A stretch of 9,505 bases of DNA, from assembly GCA_036504235.1 (NCBI GenBank), contig DASXVN010000075.1:1-9505 (forward strand). The letters run 5' to 3'. This DNA is from Zipacnadum sp036504235. GTDB taxonomy: Bacteria; Armatimonadota; Zipacnadia; Zipacnadales; Zipacnadaceae. A program made the translations under genes and the position numbers. The notes below the pieces were generated by a model. That model made no database searches. It was not told where the DNA came from and was given only the letters and a program-made list of their open reading frames with translations. This document shows positions 1 through 5,363 of this stretch, one piece after another; within the stretch, counting starts at the first letter, position 1, and each line of letters starts with the position of its first letter.

Positions 1-125
1 GCTCCCGGTAGGGCGGGGGCTTGTACCCCGCCGTCGCTAGGCAATCGTTAGTCCGGCGGGGTACGAGCCCCCGCCCTACAGAACGGCAAACGGCACACCG
101 GCAAGACGCCCGACCTACCGACGGC
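1..125. repeat. Intergenic repeat cluster upstream of recA, with a 25-bp inverted repeat pair
   Basis: No gene is visible here. Positions 8-32 and 55-79 are inverted copies of one 25-nt unit (24 of 25 match; T22 against G65 is the exception), separated by a 22-nt loop. The right arm is identical to 7990-8014. The loop (33-54) carries CCGTCGCTAGGC, the complement of the GCTAGCGACGG word that precedes the other copies, so the left unit is a longer copy in the opposite orientation. After the right arm comes the linker CTACAGAACGGCAAACGGC (76-94). Positions 96-125 are a degenerate copy (24 of 30 by eye, no gaps) of the repeat found intact at 8309-8338. These are dispersed intergenic repeats, not a gene. 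Confidence 0.85.
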
Positions 126-145
126 CAGGCAGCGGCCGGCGCGGC

Positions 146-162
146 GGTATAAAAGTTATACC
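146..162. promoter_or_regulatory. Perfect palindrome 1 upstream of recA (candidate operator)
   Basis: GGTATAA-AAG-TTATACC has 7-bp arms and a 3-nt spacer. It is AT-rich within a GC-rich genome and centred about 126 bp before the recA start. Its compact symmetry fits a dimeric repressor site. LexA is the obvious candidate because recA is the classic SOS gene, but I do not recognise the motif as a described LexA box. Confidence 0.5.
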
Positions 163-163
163 A

Positions 164-178
164 GTAGGAAAATCCTAC
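164..178. promoter_or_regulatory. Perfect palindrome 2 upstream of recA (candidate operator)
   Basis: GTAGGA-AAA-TCCTAC has 6-bp arms and a 3-nt spacer. It begins two bases after palindrome 1, with centres 17 bp apart. It could be a second protein site or part of an RNA hairpin in the recA leader, depending on where transcription starts. The start site is not evident from the sequence. Confidence 0.4.
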
Positions 179-197
179 CGGTGGATAACTCGCACTT

Positions 198-213
198 TTC
201 ATACTTGTATGAA
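198..213. promoter_or_regulatory. Perfect palindrome 3 upstream of recA (candidate operator)
   Basis: TTCATAC-TT-GTATGAA has 7-bp arms and a 2-nt spacer and lies about 70 bp before the recA ATG. Downstream, AAGACC (216-221) can pair with GGTCTT (232-237), and CGAG-AAA-CTCG (244-254) forms a small hairpin. The recA leader is therefore rich in symmetry. I could not assign -35 and -10 boxes with confidence. Confidence 0.45.
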
Positions 214-279
214 GTAAGACCGACTTACCCTGGTCTTGTCAATCGAGAAACTCGTCTCGCACAAAAGGAAGAATTAATT

Positions 280-1350
280 ATGGCAAAAACCGATCCCATT
301 GCTGACAAAAGCAAGGCCCTGGAACTGGCGCTCGGCTCCATTCGCAAGCAGTACGGCGACGGCTCCGTAATGCGGCTCGGCGAAGAGCCCCTGCGCCTGC
401 AGGTCTCAGTGATCCCCACCGGCTCCCTGACCCTGGACATCGCCCTGGGCGTCGGCGGCCTGCCCAAGGGCCGCATCGTGGAGATTTATGGGCAGGAGGG
501 CTCCGGTAAGACCACCCTGGCCCAGCACATCATCGCCGAGACCCAGAAGATGGGCGGCGTAGCGGCTTTCATTGACGCCGAGCACGCCTTCAACCGCGAA
601 TATGCCGAGAATCTCGGCATTAACCTGGACGAATTGCTCGTCTCGCAGCCCGACACCGGCGAGCAGGCGCTGGACATCTGCGACACCCTGGTGCGCAGCG
701 GCGCCGTGGACTGCATCGTCATTGACTCCGTCGCCGCCCTGGTCCCCTCCGCCGAGTTGCAGGGCGACATGGGCGACACGCACGTGGGCCTGCAAGCCCG
801 GCTGATGAGCCAGGCCCTGCGCAAGCTGGCCGGCAACGTCTCCACCGCGGGCACCCTGGTGGTCTTCATCAACCAGATCCGCGAGAAGATCGGCGTCATG
901 TTCGGCAACCCGGAGACCACCCCCGGCGGGCGGGCGCTCAAGTTCTGGTCCTCCGTCCGGCTGGAGCTGCAGCGCCGCGCGACCATCAAGTCCGGCACCG
1001 ACATTCTGGGTAGCCGCGTCAACGTCAAGGTGGTCAAGAATAAGGTGGCGCCGCCCTTCCGCAACGCCGAATTTGACATCATCTTCGGCCGGGGCTTCTC
1101 CCAGGAGGGCTGCATCATTGATGAGGCGACCAACCTGAACATAACGGAGCGCACCGGCAGTTGGTATTCCTACGGGAGCGAGCGTCTGGGTCAGGGCCGG
1201 GAGAACGCGGTCCAGTTCATACTGGACCACCCGGAAGTGGCGCGCGATCTGGAGAACCAGGTGCGCGCGGCCCACGGGCTGCCCAACAACGACTGCCCGC
1301 TGCCCAGCGTGGCGGAAGTGGCGCCGGCGGAAGCGGAGGGCGAAGAGTAG
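280..1350 (+). CDS. recA: RecA recombinase
   Basis: ATP-dependent DNA strand-exchange protein. It forms filaments on single-stranded DNA, drives homologous recombination and triggers LexA self-cleavage in the SOS response. The 356-residue length is typical. Visible signatures: Walker A at residues 71-79 (GQEGSGKTT), the catalytic glutamate in FIDAEHAF (E101), the Walker B strand CIVIDSVAAL, the loop L1 region (GDMGDTHVGLQARLMSQALR), the loop L2 region (FINQIREKIGVMFGNPETTP followed by GGRALKF), and a C-terminal domain ending in an acidic tail. The ATG at 280 is chosen because AAGGAAG (264-270) sits about 9 nt upstream and MAKTDPIADKSKAL is a normal RecA N-terminus. The frame stays open up to a GTG at 181, but that would run through the palindromes. 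Oddities: Walker A has Q and G where most RecA have P and S or A (GPESSGKTT), and the next motif reads HAFNREY rather than HALDPxY. Core motifs are intact, so it should be active. Confidence 0.97.
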   Translation: MAKTDPIADKSKALELALGSIRKQYGDGSVMRLGEEPLRLQVSVIPTGSLTLDIALGVGGLPKGRIVEIYGQEGSGKTTLAQHIIAETQKMGGVAAFIDAEHAFNREYAENLGINLDELLVSQPDTGEQALDICDTLVRSGAVDCIVIDSVAALVPSAELQGDMGDTHVGLQARLMSQALRKLAGNVSTAGTLVVFINQIREKIGVMFGNPETTPGGRALKFWSSVRLELQRRATIKSGTDILGSRVNVKVVKNKVAPPFRNAEFDIIFGRGFSQEGCIIDEATNLNITERTGSWYSYGSERLGQGRENAVQFILDHPEVARDLENQVRAAHGLPNNDCPLPSVAEVAPAEAEGEE

Positions 1351-1380
1351 AGGGGACGGCAACGGCGGACCCCTCCCCGG

Positions 1381-1400
1381 GGAGTATGCTCGCATACTCC
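1381..1400. repeat. Perfect hairpin after recA
   Basis: GGAGTATGC and GCATACTCC are perfect 9-bp arms with a TC between them. It is flanked by CCCCTCCCC (1370-1378) and by the next hairpin at 1404, so the two form a tandem structure 30 nt after the recA stop. Confidence 0.7.
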
Positions 1401-1403
1401 ATG

Positions 1404-1425
1404 CCCTCCCCTAAATAGGGGAGGG
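1404..1425 (+). terminator. Hairpin downstream of recA, possible terminator without a clear T-tract
   Basis: CCCTCCCCTA and TAGGGGAGGG are perfect 10-bp arms with an AA between them, followed by GTTGGGAAAAGG rather than a run of T. It could halt or slow transcription after recA or protect the 3' end of the mRNA. Without a U-tract it is not a textbook intrinsic terminator, and a related hairpin (8145-8165) also lies in repeat DNA, so it may simply be a repeat unit. Confidence 0.4.
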
Positions 1426-1450
1426 GTTGGGAAAAGGCTACGGCAAAGGC

Positions 1451-1484
1451 GGCGTTTCCCGTAGGGGCGGAGCTTGCTCCGCCC
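1451..1484. repeat. Hairpin repeat (GTAGGGGCGGAGC family)
   Basis: GGGCGGAGC (1465-1473) and GCTCCGCCC (1476-1484) are perfect 9-bp arms around TT. The preceding 12-mer GGCGTTTCCCGT (1451-1462) recurs exactly at 7934-7945, again followed by a G- and C-rich hairpin. A diverged copy in the opposite orientation is at 1693-1717. Confidence 0.75.
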
Positions 1485-1520
1485 GCGTACACCGCTAGAC
1501 CTACGGTTCTCGACAGGCGC

Positions 1521-1563
1521 GGGTGGAGGTTTCGCGGGGTGAGGCTCCGCGAAAGATCCACCC
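1521..1563. repeat. Two-part hairpin repeat ending in CCACCCCTAC
   Basis: The outer arms GGGTGGA (1521-1527) and TCCACCC (1557-1563) enclose the inner arms TTCGCGG (1531-1537) and CCGCGAA (1547-1553). The 3-nt internal loops match in length and the terminal loop is 9 nt. It ends in CCCCTAC plus the linker AACGGCAACG, as other units here do. Confidence 0.7.
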
Positions 1564-1618
1564 CTACAACGGCAACGACAAAGGCAATGGCCCTATAGGC
1601 CAGGCCCATCGGTAGCCC

Positions 1619-1672
1619 CACCGGCGAGACCCTTCGACAGGCTCAGGGCAGGCAGCCGGTGCCACTGACGGC
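1619..1672. repeat. ACCGGCGAGAC repeat interrupted by a CCCTTCGACAGGCTCAGGG repeat
   Basis: Left part CACCGGCGAGAC (1619-1630) and right part GCCGGTGCCACTGACGGC (1655-1672) are contiguous at 8309-8338. Here 24 nt (1631-1654) separate them, carrying the CCCTTCGACAGGCTCAGGGC word (1630-1649) that also occurs exactly at 8251-8270. The GTG at 1659, which opens the longest recX reading frame, lies inside this repeat. Confidence 0.8.
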
Positions 1673-1692
1673 AACGGTTGGGTGGACATGGC

Positions 1693-1717
1693 GGCGGACC
1701 GCAAGTTCCGCCCCTAC
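1693..1717. repeat. Hairpin repeat, inverted copy of the GTAGGGGCGGA family
   Basis: Its complement begins GTAGGGGCGGAACTTGC, close to GTAGGGGCGGAGCTTGC at 1461-1477. Arms GGCGGA (1693-1698) and TCCGCC (1707-1712) can pair. It ends 14 nt before the likely recX start codon and so may fold in the recX mRNA leader. Confidence 0.65.
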
Positions 1718-1730
1718 GGGAGCGTTAGCT

Positions 1731-2366
1731 TTGCCCAACATCAGCAAAATCTGTCAGCACAAACGCTCTTCCCACCTCCTGGAAGTCTGGGTGGAGGGGG
1801 AATTGGCGATTATCGCCGATCAGGAGGTGATTGCCCACCGGGGTCTGCATTCCGGAGACCCCCTGACTACGGAGGCTCTGGAAGAACTCCGCAGTGCTGA
1901 TCAAGTGCTGCAAGCCGGTCGGAAGGCGCAAGGGCTGCTGGCCCATCGCGCCCGCAGCCGGCAGGAATTGGTCCGCGCCCTGCGCCAAAAGGGCTTTGCG
2001 GACCCAACTATACAGACAACCCTGGAGCGGCTGGAGCAAGTCGGTCTGGTCAATGACGAGGCTTTTGCCCGGCAGATGGCCGAATCGCTGGCCCAGTACC
2101 GCCAGTTGGGGAGTCGCGCGATACAGCAAAAGCTACGACTAGCGGGGCTCGCGCCCCAGCTAGTACAGGAAGTGCTCGCCGAAACTGCGGACGAGCAACA
2201 GGAGATGCAACGGGCTCGCGCGGGGGCGGAAAAGTATCTCTCGCGAACGCGCGCGGAAGACGATACTCGCCTGCGAGCCAAGTTATTCGGATATCTACAG
2301 CGTCGGGGCTTTGCGGCCGGCCTCTGCCGGCAAGTGACTGAGGAGCTGCTGCCGCCCACCTGGTAG
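1731..2366 (+). CDS. recX: RecX regulatory protein
   Basis: Modulator of RecA: RecX binds RecA filaments and typically blocks their extension and ATPase activity. From the TTG at 1731 the protein has 211 residues, within the normal family range. It starts with a beta-rich segment (LEVWVEGELAII, about residues 17-28), followed by tandem three-helix RecX units: AHRARSRQELVRALRQKGF (about 71-89), then LERLEQVGLVNDEAFARQMA (about 98-117), and a C-terminal unit with KLFGYLQRRGF. The start is uncertain. The frame stays open to a GTG at 1659, but 1619-1717 is repeat DNA and the peptide it would encode is unlike RecX. TTG at 1731 has GGGAG (1718-1722) 8 nt upstream and lies just past the last repeat. 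Function follows from family and from position downstream of recA. No regulatory site of its own is clear. Confidence 0.88.
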   Translation: MPNISKICQHKRSSHLLEVWVEGELAIIADQEVIAHRGLHSGDPLTTEALEELRSADQVLQAGRKAQGLLAHRARSRQELVRALRQKGFADPTIQTTLERLEQVGLVNDEAFARQMAESLAQYRQLGSRAIQQKLRLAGLAPQLVQEVLAETADEQQEMQRARAGAEKYLSRTRAEDDTRLRAKLFGYLQRRGFAAGLCRQVTEELLPPTW

Positions 2367-2465
2367 CAGGTGGCGACCGGCAGTTTCGCCCGTCACTTTC
2401 CCTGGGCGCACCTTGTCAATCCGTCTCGTCAGGAGAATCTCATAGATTGGGAGGTGGTCAACACC

Positions 2466-3998
2466 ATGACCGCCCTTTTGTATACAGTAGTGGCGCTATC
2501 CGTCGCAGCCGTGGTCGCTGTGCTCATCTACCACACGCGCAGCGTCAGTGGCCTGCGCGTTAGAATGCAGGAGTTGGAGCTGGAAGCCCTCGAGCAGGGT
2601 AAGCTGATTGAGACCGACCGCCGCGAGTTGCAGGTGGCGGCGCGCGAGGAATCCATCCAACTACGCGCCAAAATCGAGGCTGAACTGCACGGCGAGCGCG
2701 GCGAGCTGGAAAAGACGCGCCGTCGTCTCGAAGAGCGCGATGATAACCTCGACAAGCGCAAGAGCGAACTCGAGCGCCAGCAGCAGGACCTGCAGCGCCG
2801 GGATCGCGAACTGAGCGGGCAGCAGGAGCGCCTCAGCGACCTGATCGCCCAGGCCGAGGCCAAGCTGCAGGAAGTCGCCGGGATTACGCCCGAGCAGGCC
2901 CGCGAGCAGTTGCTCACCCGGGTCGAGGAAGAGTTCCGACCTGATCTGGCCCAGCGCATCGTCCACCTCGAGGAGGAAGCTCGCGAGGAAGCCGAGCGCC
3001 GGGCCCGCAAGATCGTCACCCAAGCCATCCAGCGCTGCGCGGTGGATCAGACCGCGGAGACGACCGTCTCCGTGGTACCCATCCCCAGCGATGAACTCAA
3101 GGGCCGCATCATTGGCCGCGAGGGCCGCAATATTCGGGCCTTCGAGAAACTGACCGGCGTGGACCTGATCGTGGACGACACGCCGGAAGCCGTGGTCCTG
3201 TCCGCTTTTGACCCGGTCCGCCGCGAGGTGGCCCGCCTGGCGCTGGAAGAGCTAATCAGCGATGGACGCATCCACCCGGGGCGCATCGAGGAACTGGTGG
3301 AGAAGGCCCAGCACACCGTGGAAGAGCTGATTCGCGAGGCCGGGGAGCGCGCCATTTTCGAGACGGGCGTGACCGGGATGCATCCGGAGATCGTCAAGAT
3401 CCTGGGTAAGTTGCGCTTCCGCACCAGCTTCGGCCAGAACGTGCTGCGGCACTCCATTGAGGTCTCGCACCTCGCCGGAGCCATGGCGACCGAGATCGGC
3501 GCCCGCGTCAACCTGGCGCGCCGCGCCGGGCTGCTCCATGACCTGGGCAAGGCCGTCGACTTCGAACGGGACGGCCCGCACGCGCTGATCAGCGCGGAGA
3601 TCGCCTCCAGCCGCAACGAGAGCCGCGATGTGATCGAGGCGCTAGCGTCGCACCACGACGACGAGCCGGTCAAATCGGTGGAGGGCGCGCTGGTGCAAGC
3701 GGCCGACGCGATTTCCGCCTCCCGCCCCGGCGCGCGCCGCGAGGCGCTGGAGTCCTATCTCAAGCGTCTGGACGAGCTGGAGAAGATCGCCAACGAGTTC
3801 GAGGGCGTGGACAAGAGCTTCGCGATCCAGGCGGGGCGCGAGATCCGCGTGATGGTCAAGCCGGACAAGATTGACGACCTGGCCGCGCATCGCCTGGCTC
3901 GGCAGATGGCCGCGCGCATCGAAGAGGCCATGGACTACCCGGGCCAGATTCGCGTGACCGTTATCCGCGAGACCCGGGCCATCGAGTTCGCGAAGTAA
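2466..3998 (+). CDS. rny: Ribonuclease Y
   Basis: Membrane-anchored endoribonuclease that starts bulk mRNA decay in bacteria lacking RNase E, cutting 5'-monophosphate RNAs. The 510 residues show the full domain order: an N-terminal transmembrane helix (about 2-22, ALLYTVVALSVAAVVAVLIY), a long charged coiled coil rich in E, R and Q (about 30-185), a KH RNA-binding domain with GRIIGREGRNIR at 213-224, and a metal-dependent HD domain with HSIEVSHLAG, the HD pair at residues 358-359 (LLHDLGKAVD) and ASHHDDEP, then the conserved C-terminal part (AIQAGREIRVMV, YPGQIRVTVIRETRAIEFAK). ATG 2466 is chosen for GGGAGGTGG (2449-2457) upstream and because the membrane helix follows at once. The frame is open back to a GTG at 2370, which would put 32 soluble residues before the helix. 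Linkage to ymdB and spoVS is conserved across phyla. Confidence 0.96.
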   Translation: MTALLYTVVALSVAAVVAVLIYHTRSVSGLRVRMQELELEALEQGKLIETDRRELQVAAREESIQLRAKIEAELHGERGELEKTRRRLEERDDNLDKRKSELERQQQDLQRRDRELSGQQERLSDLIAQAEAKLQEVAGITPEQAREQLLTRVEEEFRPDLAQRIVHLEEEAREEAERRARKIVTQAIQRCAVDQTAETTVSVVPIPSDELKGRIIGREGRNIRAFEKLTGVDLIVDDTPEAVVLSAFDPVRREVARLALEELISDGRIHPGRIEELVEKAQHTVEELIREAGERAIFETGVTGMHPEIVKILGKLRFRTSFGQNVLRHSIEVSHLAGAMATEIGARVNLARRAGLLHDLGKAVDFERDGPHALISAEIASSRNESRDVIEALASHHDDEPVKSVEGALVQAADAISASRPGARREALESYLKRLDELEKIANEFEGVDKSFAIQAGREIRVMVKPDKIDDLAAHRLARQMAARIEEAMDYPGQIRVTVIRETRAIEFAK

Positions 3999-4101
3999 CC
4001 GACCCGCCGGAGCCGGCTCGCGAGGGTCGGGCGTCGTACCAGTCACTGCGGCGGGGGTCACGGCCCCCGCCGCGCTTGTCCGGGGAGGCCCCGCGCCTCC
4101 C
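3999..4101. promoter_or_regulatory. Three consecutive hairpins in the rny-ymdB gap
   Basis: Three stems lie one after another: CCGACCC (3999-4005) with GGGTCGG (4024-4030), enclosing the palindrome GAGCCGGCTC (4010-4019); GCGGCGGGGG (4048-4057) with CCCCCGCCGC (4064-4073), loop TCACGG; and GGGAGGC (4083-4089) with GCCTCCC (4095-4101), loop CCCGC. None has a T-run after it. The last ends three bases before the ymdB ribosome-binding site. Possible roles are partial termination, mRNA processing or 3'-end protection of rny, or control of ymdB translation. Confidence 0.55.
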
Positions 4102-4114
4102 AGAAAGGCTTACC

Positions 4115-4903
4115 GTGAACATCCTGCTGATCGGGGACATCGTGGGTCGTCCGGGACGTCGCGCCGTGGAAGGCCTGCTCCAGGACCTGCAAGACCGCCA
4201 CCGGGTGGACTTCACCATCGTCAACGCCGAGAACGCGGCCGCCGGCCTGGGGCTGACCGAGAAGATCGCGCACCAACTGCTGGACGCTGGGGTAGACTGC
4301 ATCACCAGCGGCAATCACATCTGGGCCCAAAAGGAAGCGCAGGACTTCCTGCCGCGGATTCCCCGGCTGCTGCGCCCGGCCAACTACCCCCCCGGCGCGC
4401 CCGGCGCGGGCTGGGGCGTATATAAATCGCACACGGGACAGGACGTCGCCGTCCTTAATTTGCTGGGGCGCGTGTTTATGGACCCGCTGGACTGCCCCTT
4501 CCGGGGGGCGGACGCGATCCTGGCGGAACTGCCGCGGGTGGCCGCGATTGTGGTGGATTTCCACGCGGAAGCGACCTCCGAGAAGATCGCCTTCGGGCGG
4601 TACCTGGACGGCCGGGTGACGGCGGTGATCGGCACCCATACGCATGTGCAAACCGCTGACGAGACGGTGTTTCCGGGGGGCACGGCCTTCCTATGTGACG
4701 TGGGGATGACCGGGCCGACCAACTCGGTGATCGGGGTGCTTCCGGAGGTCAGTGTGCAGCGATTTGTTTCCGGATTGCCCGCGCGCTTCCAGGTGCCGAG
4801 CCGCGGGCCTTGCGTCTTATCGGCAGTGGTGATAGAATCTGACGACAAGACCGGCCTAGCCCGTTCCATCAATCGCCTTCAAGAACACTTAAATTCGGAG
4901 TAA
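4115..4903 (+). CDS. ymdB: YmdB-like metallophosphoesterase (TIGR00282 family)
   Basis: Calcineurin-like phosphodiesterase. In Bacillus subtilis YmdB hydrolyses 2',3'-cyclic nucleotides and controls biofilm and motility fate; the structural prototype is Deinococcus DR1281. The protein has 262 residues, the family size. All expected metal and catalytic residues are visible: D8 (GDIVG), E39 and N40 (VNAENAAAG), N67 and H68 (SGNHIW), H150 (DFHAEATSEK), H175 and H177 (GTHTHVQTAD). These fall at the same numbers I recall for the B. subtilis protein. GTG at 4115 is the start: MNILLIGDIVGRPGR is the family N-terminus and AAAGG (4104-4108) is upstream. A TTG at 4076 is in frame but adds residues encoded by hairpin DNA. 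It sits between rny and spoVS, whose ATG follows the stop by 3 nt, so YmdB and SpoVS are made from one message. Confidence 0.95.
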   Translation: MNILLIGDIVGRPGRRAVEGLLQDLQDRHRVDFTIVNAENAAAGLGLTEKIAHQLLDAGVDCITSGNHIWAQKEAQDFLPRIPRLLRPANYPPGAPGAGWGVYKSHTGQDVAVLNLLGRVFMDPLDCPFRGADAILAELPRVAAIVVDFHAEATSEKIAFGRYLDGRVTAVIGTHTHVQTADETVFPGGTAFLCDVGMTGPTNSVIGVLPEVSVQRFVSGLPARFQVPSRGPCVLSAVVIESDDKTGLARSINRLQEHLNSE

Positions 4904-4906
4904 AGT

Positions 4907-5251
4907 ATGGACACTAGCGACGAGTTGTGGGGCGAGGACCTGACCGCAGCTCTCCCCACCGAACGCAGCAGGGGGGGCAAAGCCGTGAACGTTCTCAGAA
5001 TTGGGGCTCATTCTGACCCGAACAAGGTGGCGGGCGCTCTGGCCGGCACCATCCGCGAGCAGGGCAAGGCCGAGATGCAGACCATCGGCGCCGGGGCACT
5101 GAACCAGGCCATCAAGTCCATCGCTATCGCCCGCGGCTTCCTGGCTCCCTCGGGGGTGGACCTGGTCTGCTTCCCCGCGTTTGTAGACGTGGAGGTGGAC
5201 GGCAACGAGCGCACCGCCATCCGCCTGTTCGTCGAGCCTAAGGCCCACTAG
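4907..5251 (+). CDS. spoVS: Stage V sporulation protein S (SpoVS) family protein
   Basis: Small Alba-like-fold protein. It is needed for spore coat and cortex stages in Bacillus but is also widespread in bacteria that do not sporulate, where its role is unclear (probably nucleic-acid binding or developmental control). The conserved core fits the family closely: NVLRIGAHSDPNKVAGALAG, then GAGALNQAIKSIAIARGF, APSGVDLVCFPAF and ERTAIRLFVEPKA. From ATG 4907 the protein has 114 residues against about 86 in Bacillus. The first 26 residues are hydrophilic and not part of the usual family. Two starts are plausible: ATG 4907, with GGAG (4897-4900) 6 nt upstream and only 3 nt after the ymdB stop; and GTG 4985, with a G-run (4971-4977) upstream, giving the usual 88-residue form. 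The first has the better signals. Last gene of the block; a terminator follows. Confidence 0.93.
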   Translation: MDTSDELWGEDLTAALPTERSRGGKAVNVLRIGAHSDPNKVAGALAGTIREQGKAEMQTIGAGALNQAIKSIAIARGFLAPSGVDLVCFPAFVDVEVDGNERTAIRLFVEPKAH

Positions 5252-5275
5252 GACGGCTCCTCACCGCTTTCCCGG

Positions 5276-5307
5276 AACCTGTCGCCTCGTAGGGGCGACA
5301 GGTTTTT
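5276..5307 (+). terminator. Rho-independent terminator after spoVS
   Basis: AACCTGTCGCC (5276-5286) pairs perfectly with GGCGACAGGTT (5294-5304) across a 7-nt loop, and the stem runs into TTTTT (5303-5307). This is the only textbook intrinsic terminator in the window and marks the end of the recX/rny/ymdB/spoVS transcription block. Confidence 0.9.
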
Positions 5308-5317
5308 CCGTCTCGGC

Positions 5318-5346
5318 TAGACGGGCTCCCCGCCCGGCGCTATAAT
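5318..5346 (+). promoter_or_regulatory. Sigma70-type promoter for the DNA methyltransferase
   Basis: The -10 box TATAAT (5341-5346) is a perfect match. TAGACG (5318-5323) matches the -35 consensus at 4 of 6 positions with the ideal 17-nt spacer. Transcription would start near 5353, only about 11 nt before the ATG at 5364, so the message has a very short leader. It lies just after the spoVS terminator. Confidence 0.75.
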
Positions 5347-5363
5347 GCCTCCGGTGACCACCT

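Larger units (their letters stand above)
1351..1730. repeat. Gene-free repeat block between recA and recX
   Basis: This 380-bp stretch has no credible gene. It is a run of hairpin-forming repeats: 1381-1400, 1404-1425, 1451-1484, 1521-1563, the interrupted repeat 1619-1672, and 1693-1717. Words such as CTACAACGGCAACG (1564-1577) and GGCTACGGCAAAGGC (1436-1450) link them and resemble the linkers in the 7905-8475 block. The block separates recA from recX, which are adjacent or overlapping in many bacteria, so the two are probably not simply co-transcribed here. Confidence 0.85.

Noticed and set aside
148..153. TATAAA as the recA -10 box
   Set aside because: No -35 match 16-18 nt upstream; the A/T bases are explained by palindrome 1.
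181..279. In-frame GTG extension of recA adding 33 residues
   Set aside because: The stretch contains palindrome 3 and other leader symmetry and has no ribosome-binding site, and the normal RecA N-terminus begins at ATG 280 with a good one.
406..1395. Long open frame on the minus strand across recA
   Set aside because: It is a codon-bias shadow of recA in GC-rich DNA and encodes nothing recognisable. The plus-strand product is certain.
1217..1621. Minus-strand open frame over the recA tail and repeat block
   Set aside because: It consists of antisense recA plus translated hairpin repeats and has no plausible start signal.
2370..2465. In-frame GTG start giving RNase Y 32 extra residues
   Set aside because: It would place soluble residues before the membrane helix that is at the extreme N-terminus in this family; ATG 2466 has a strong ribosome-binding site.
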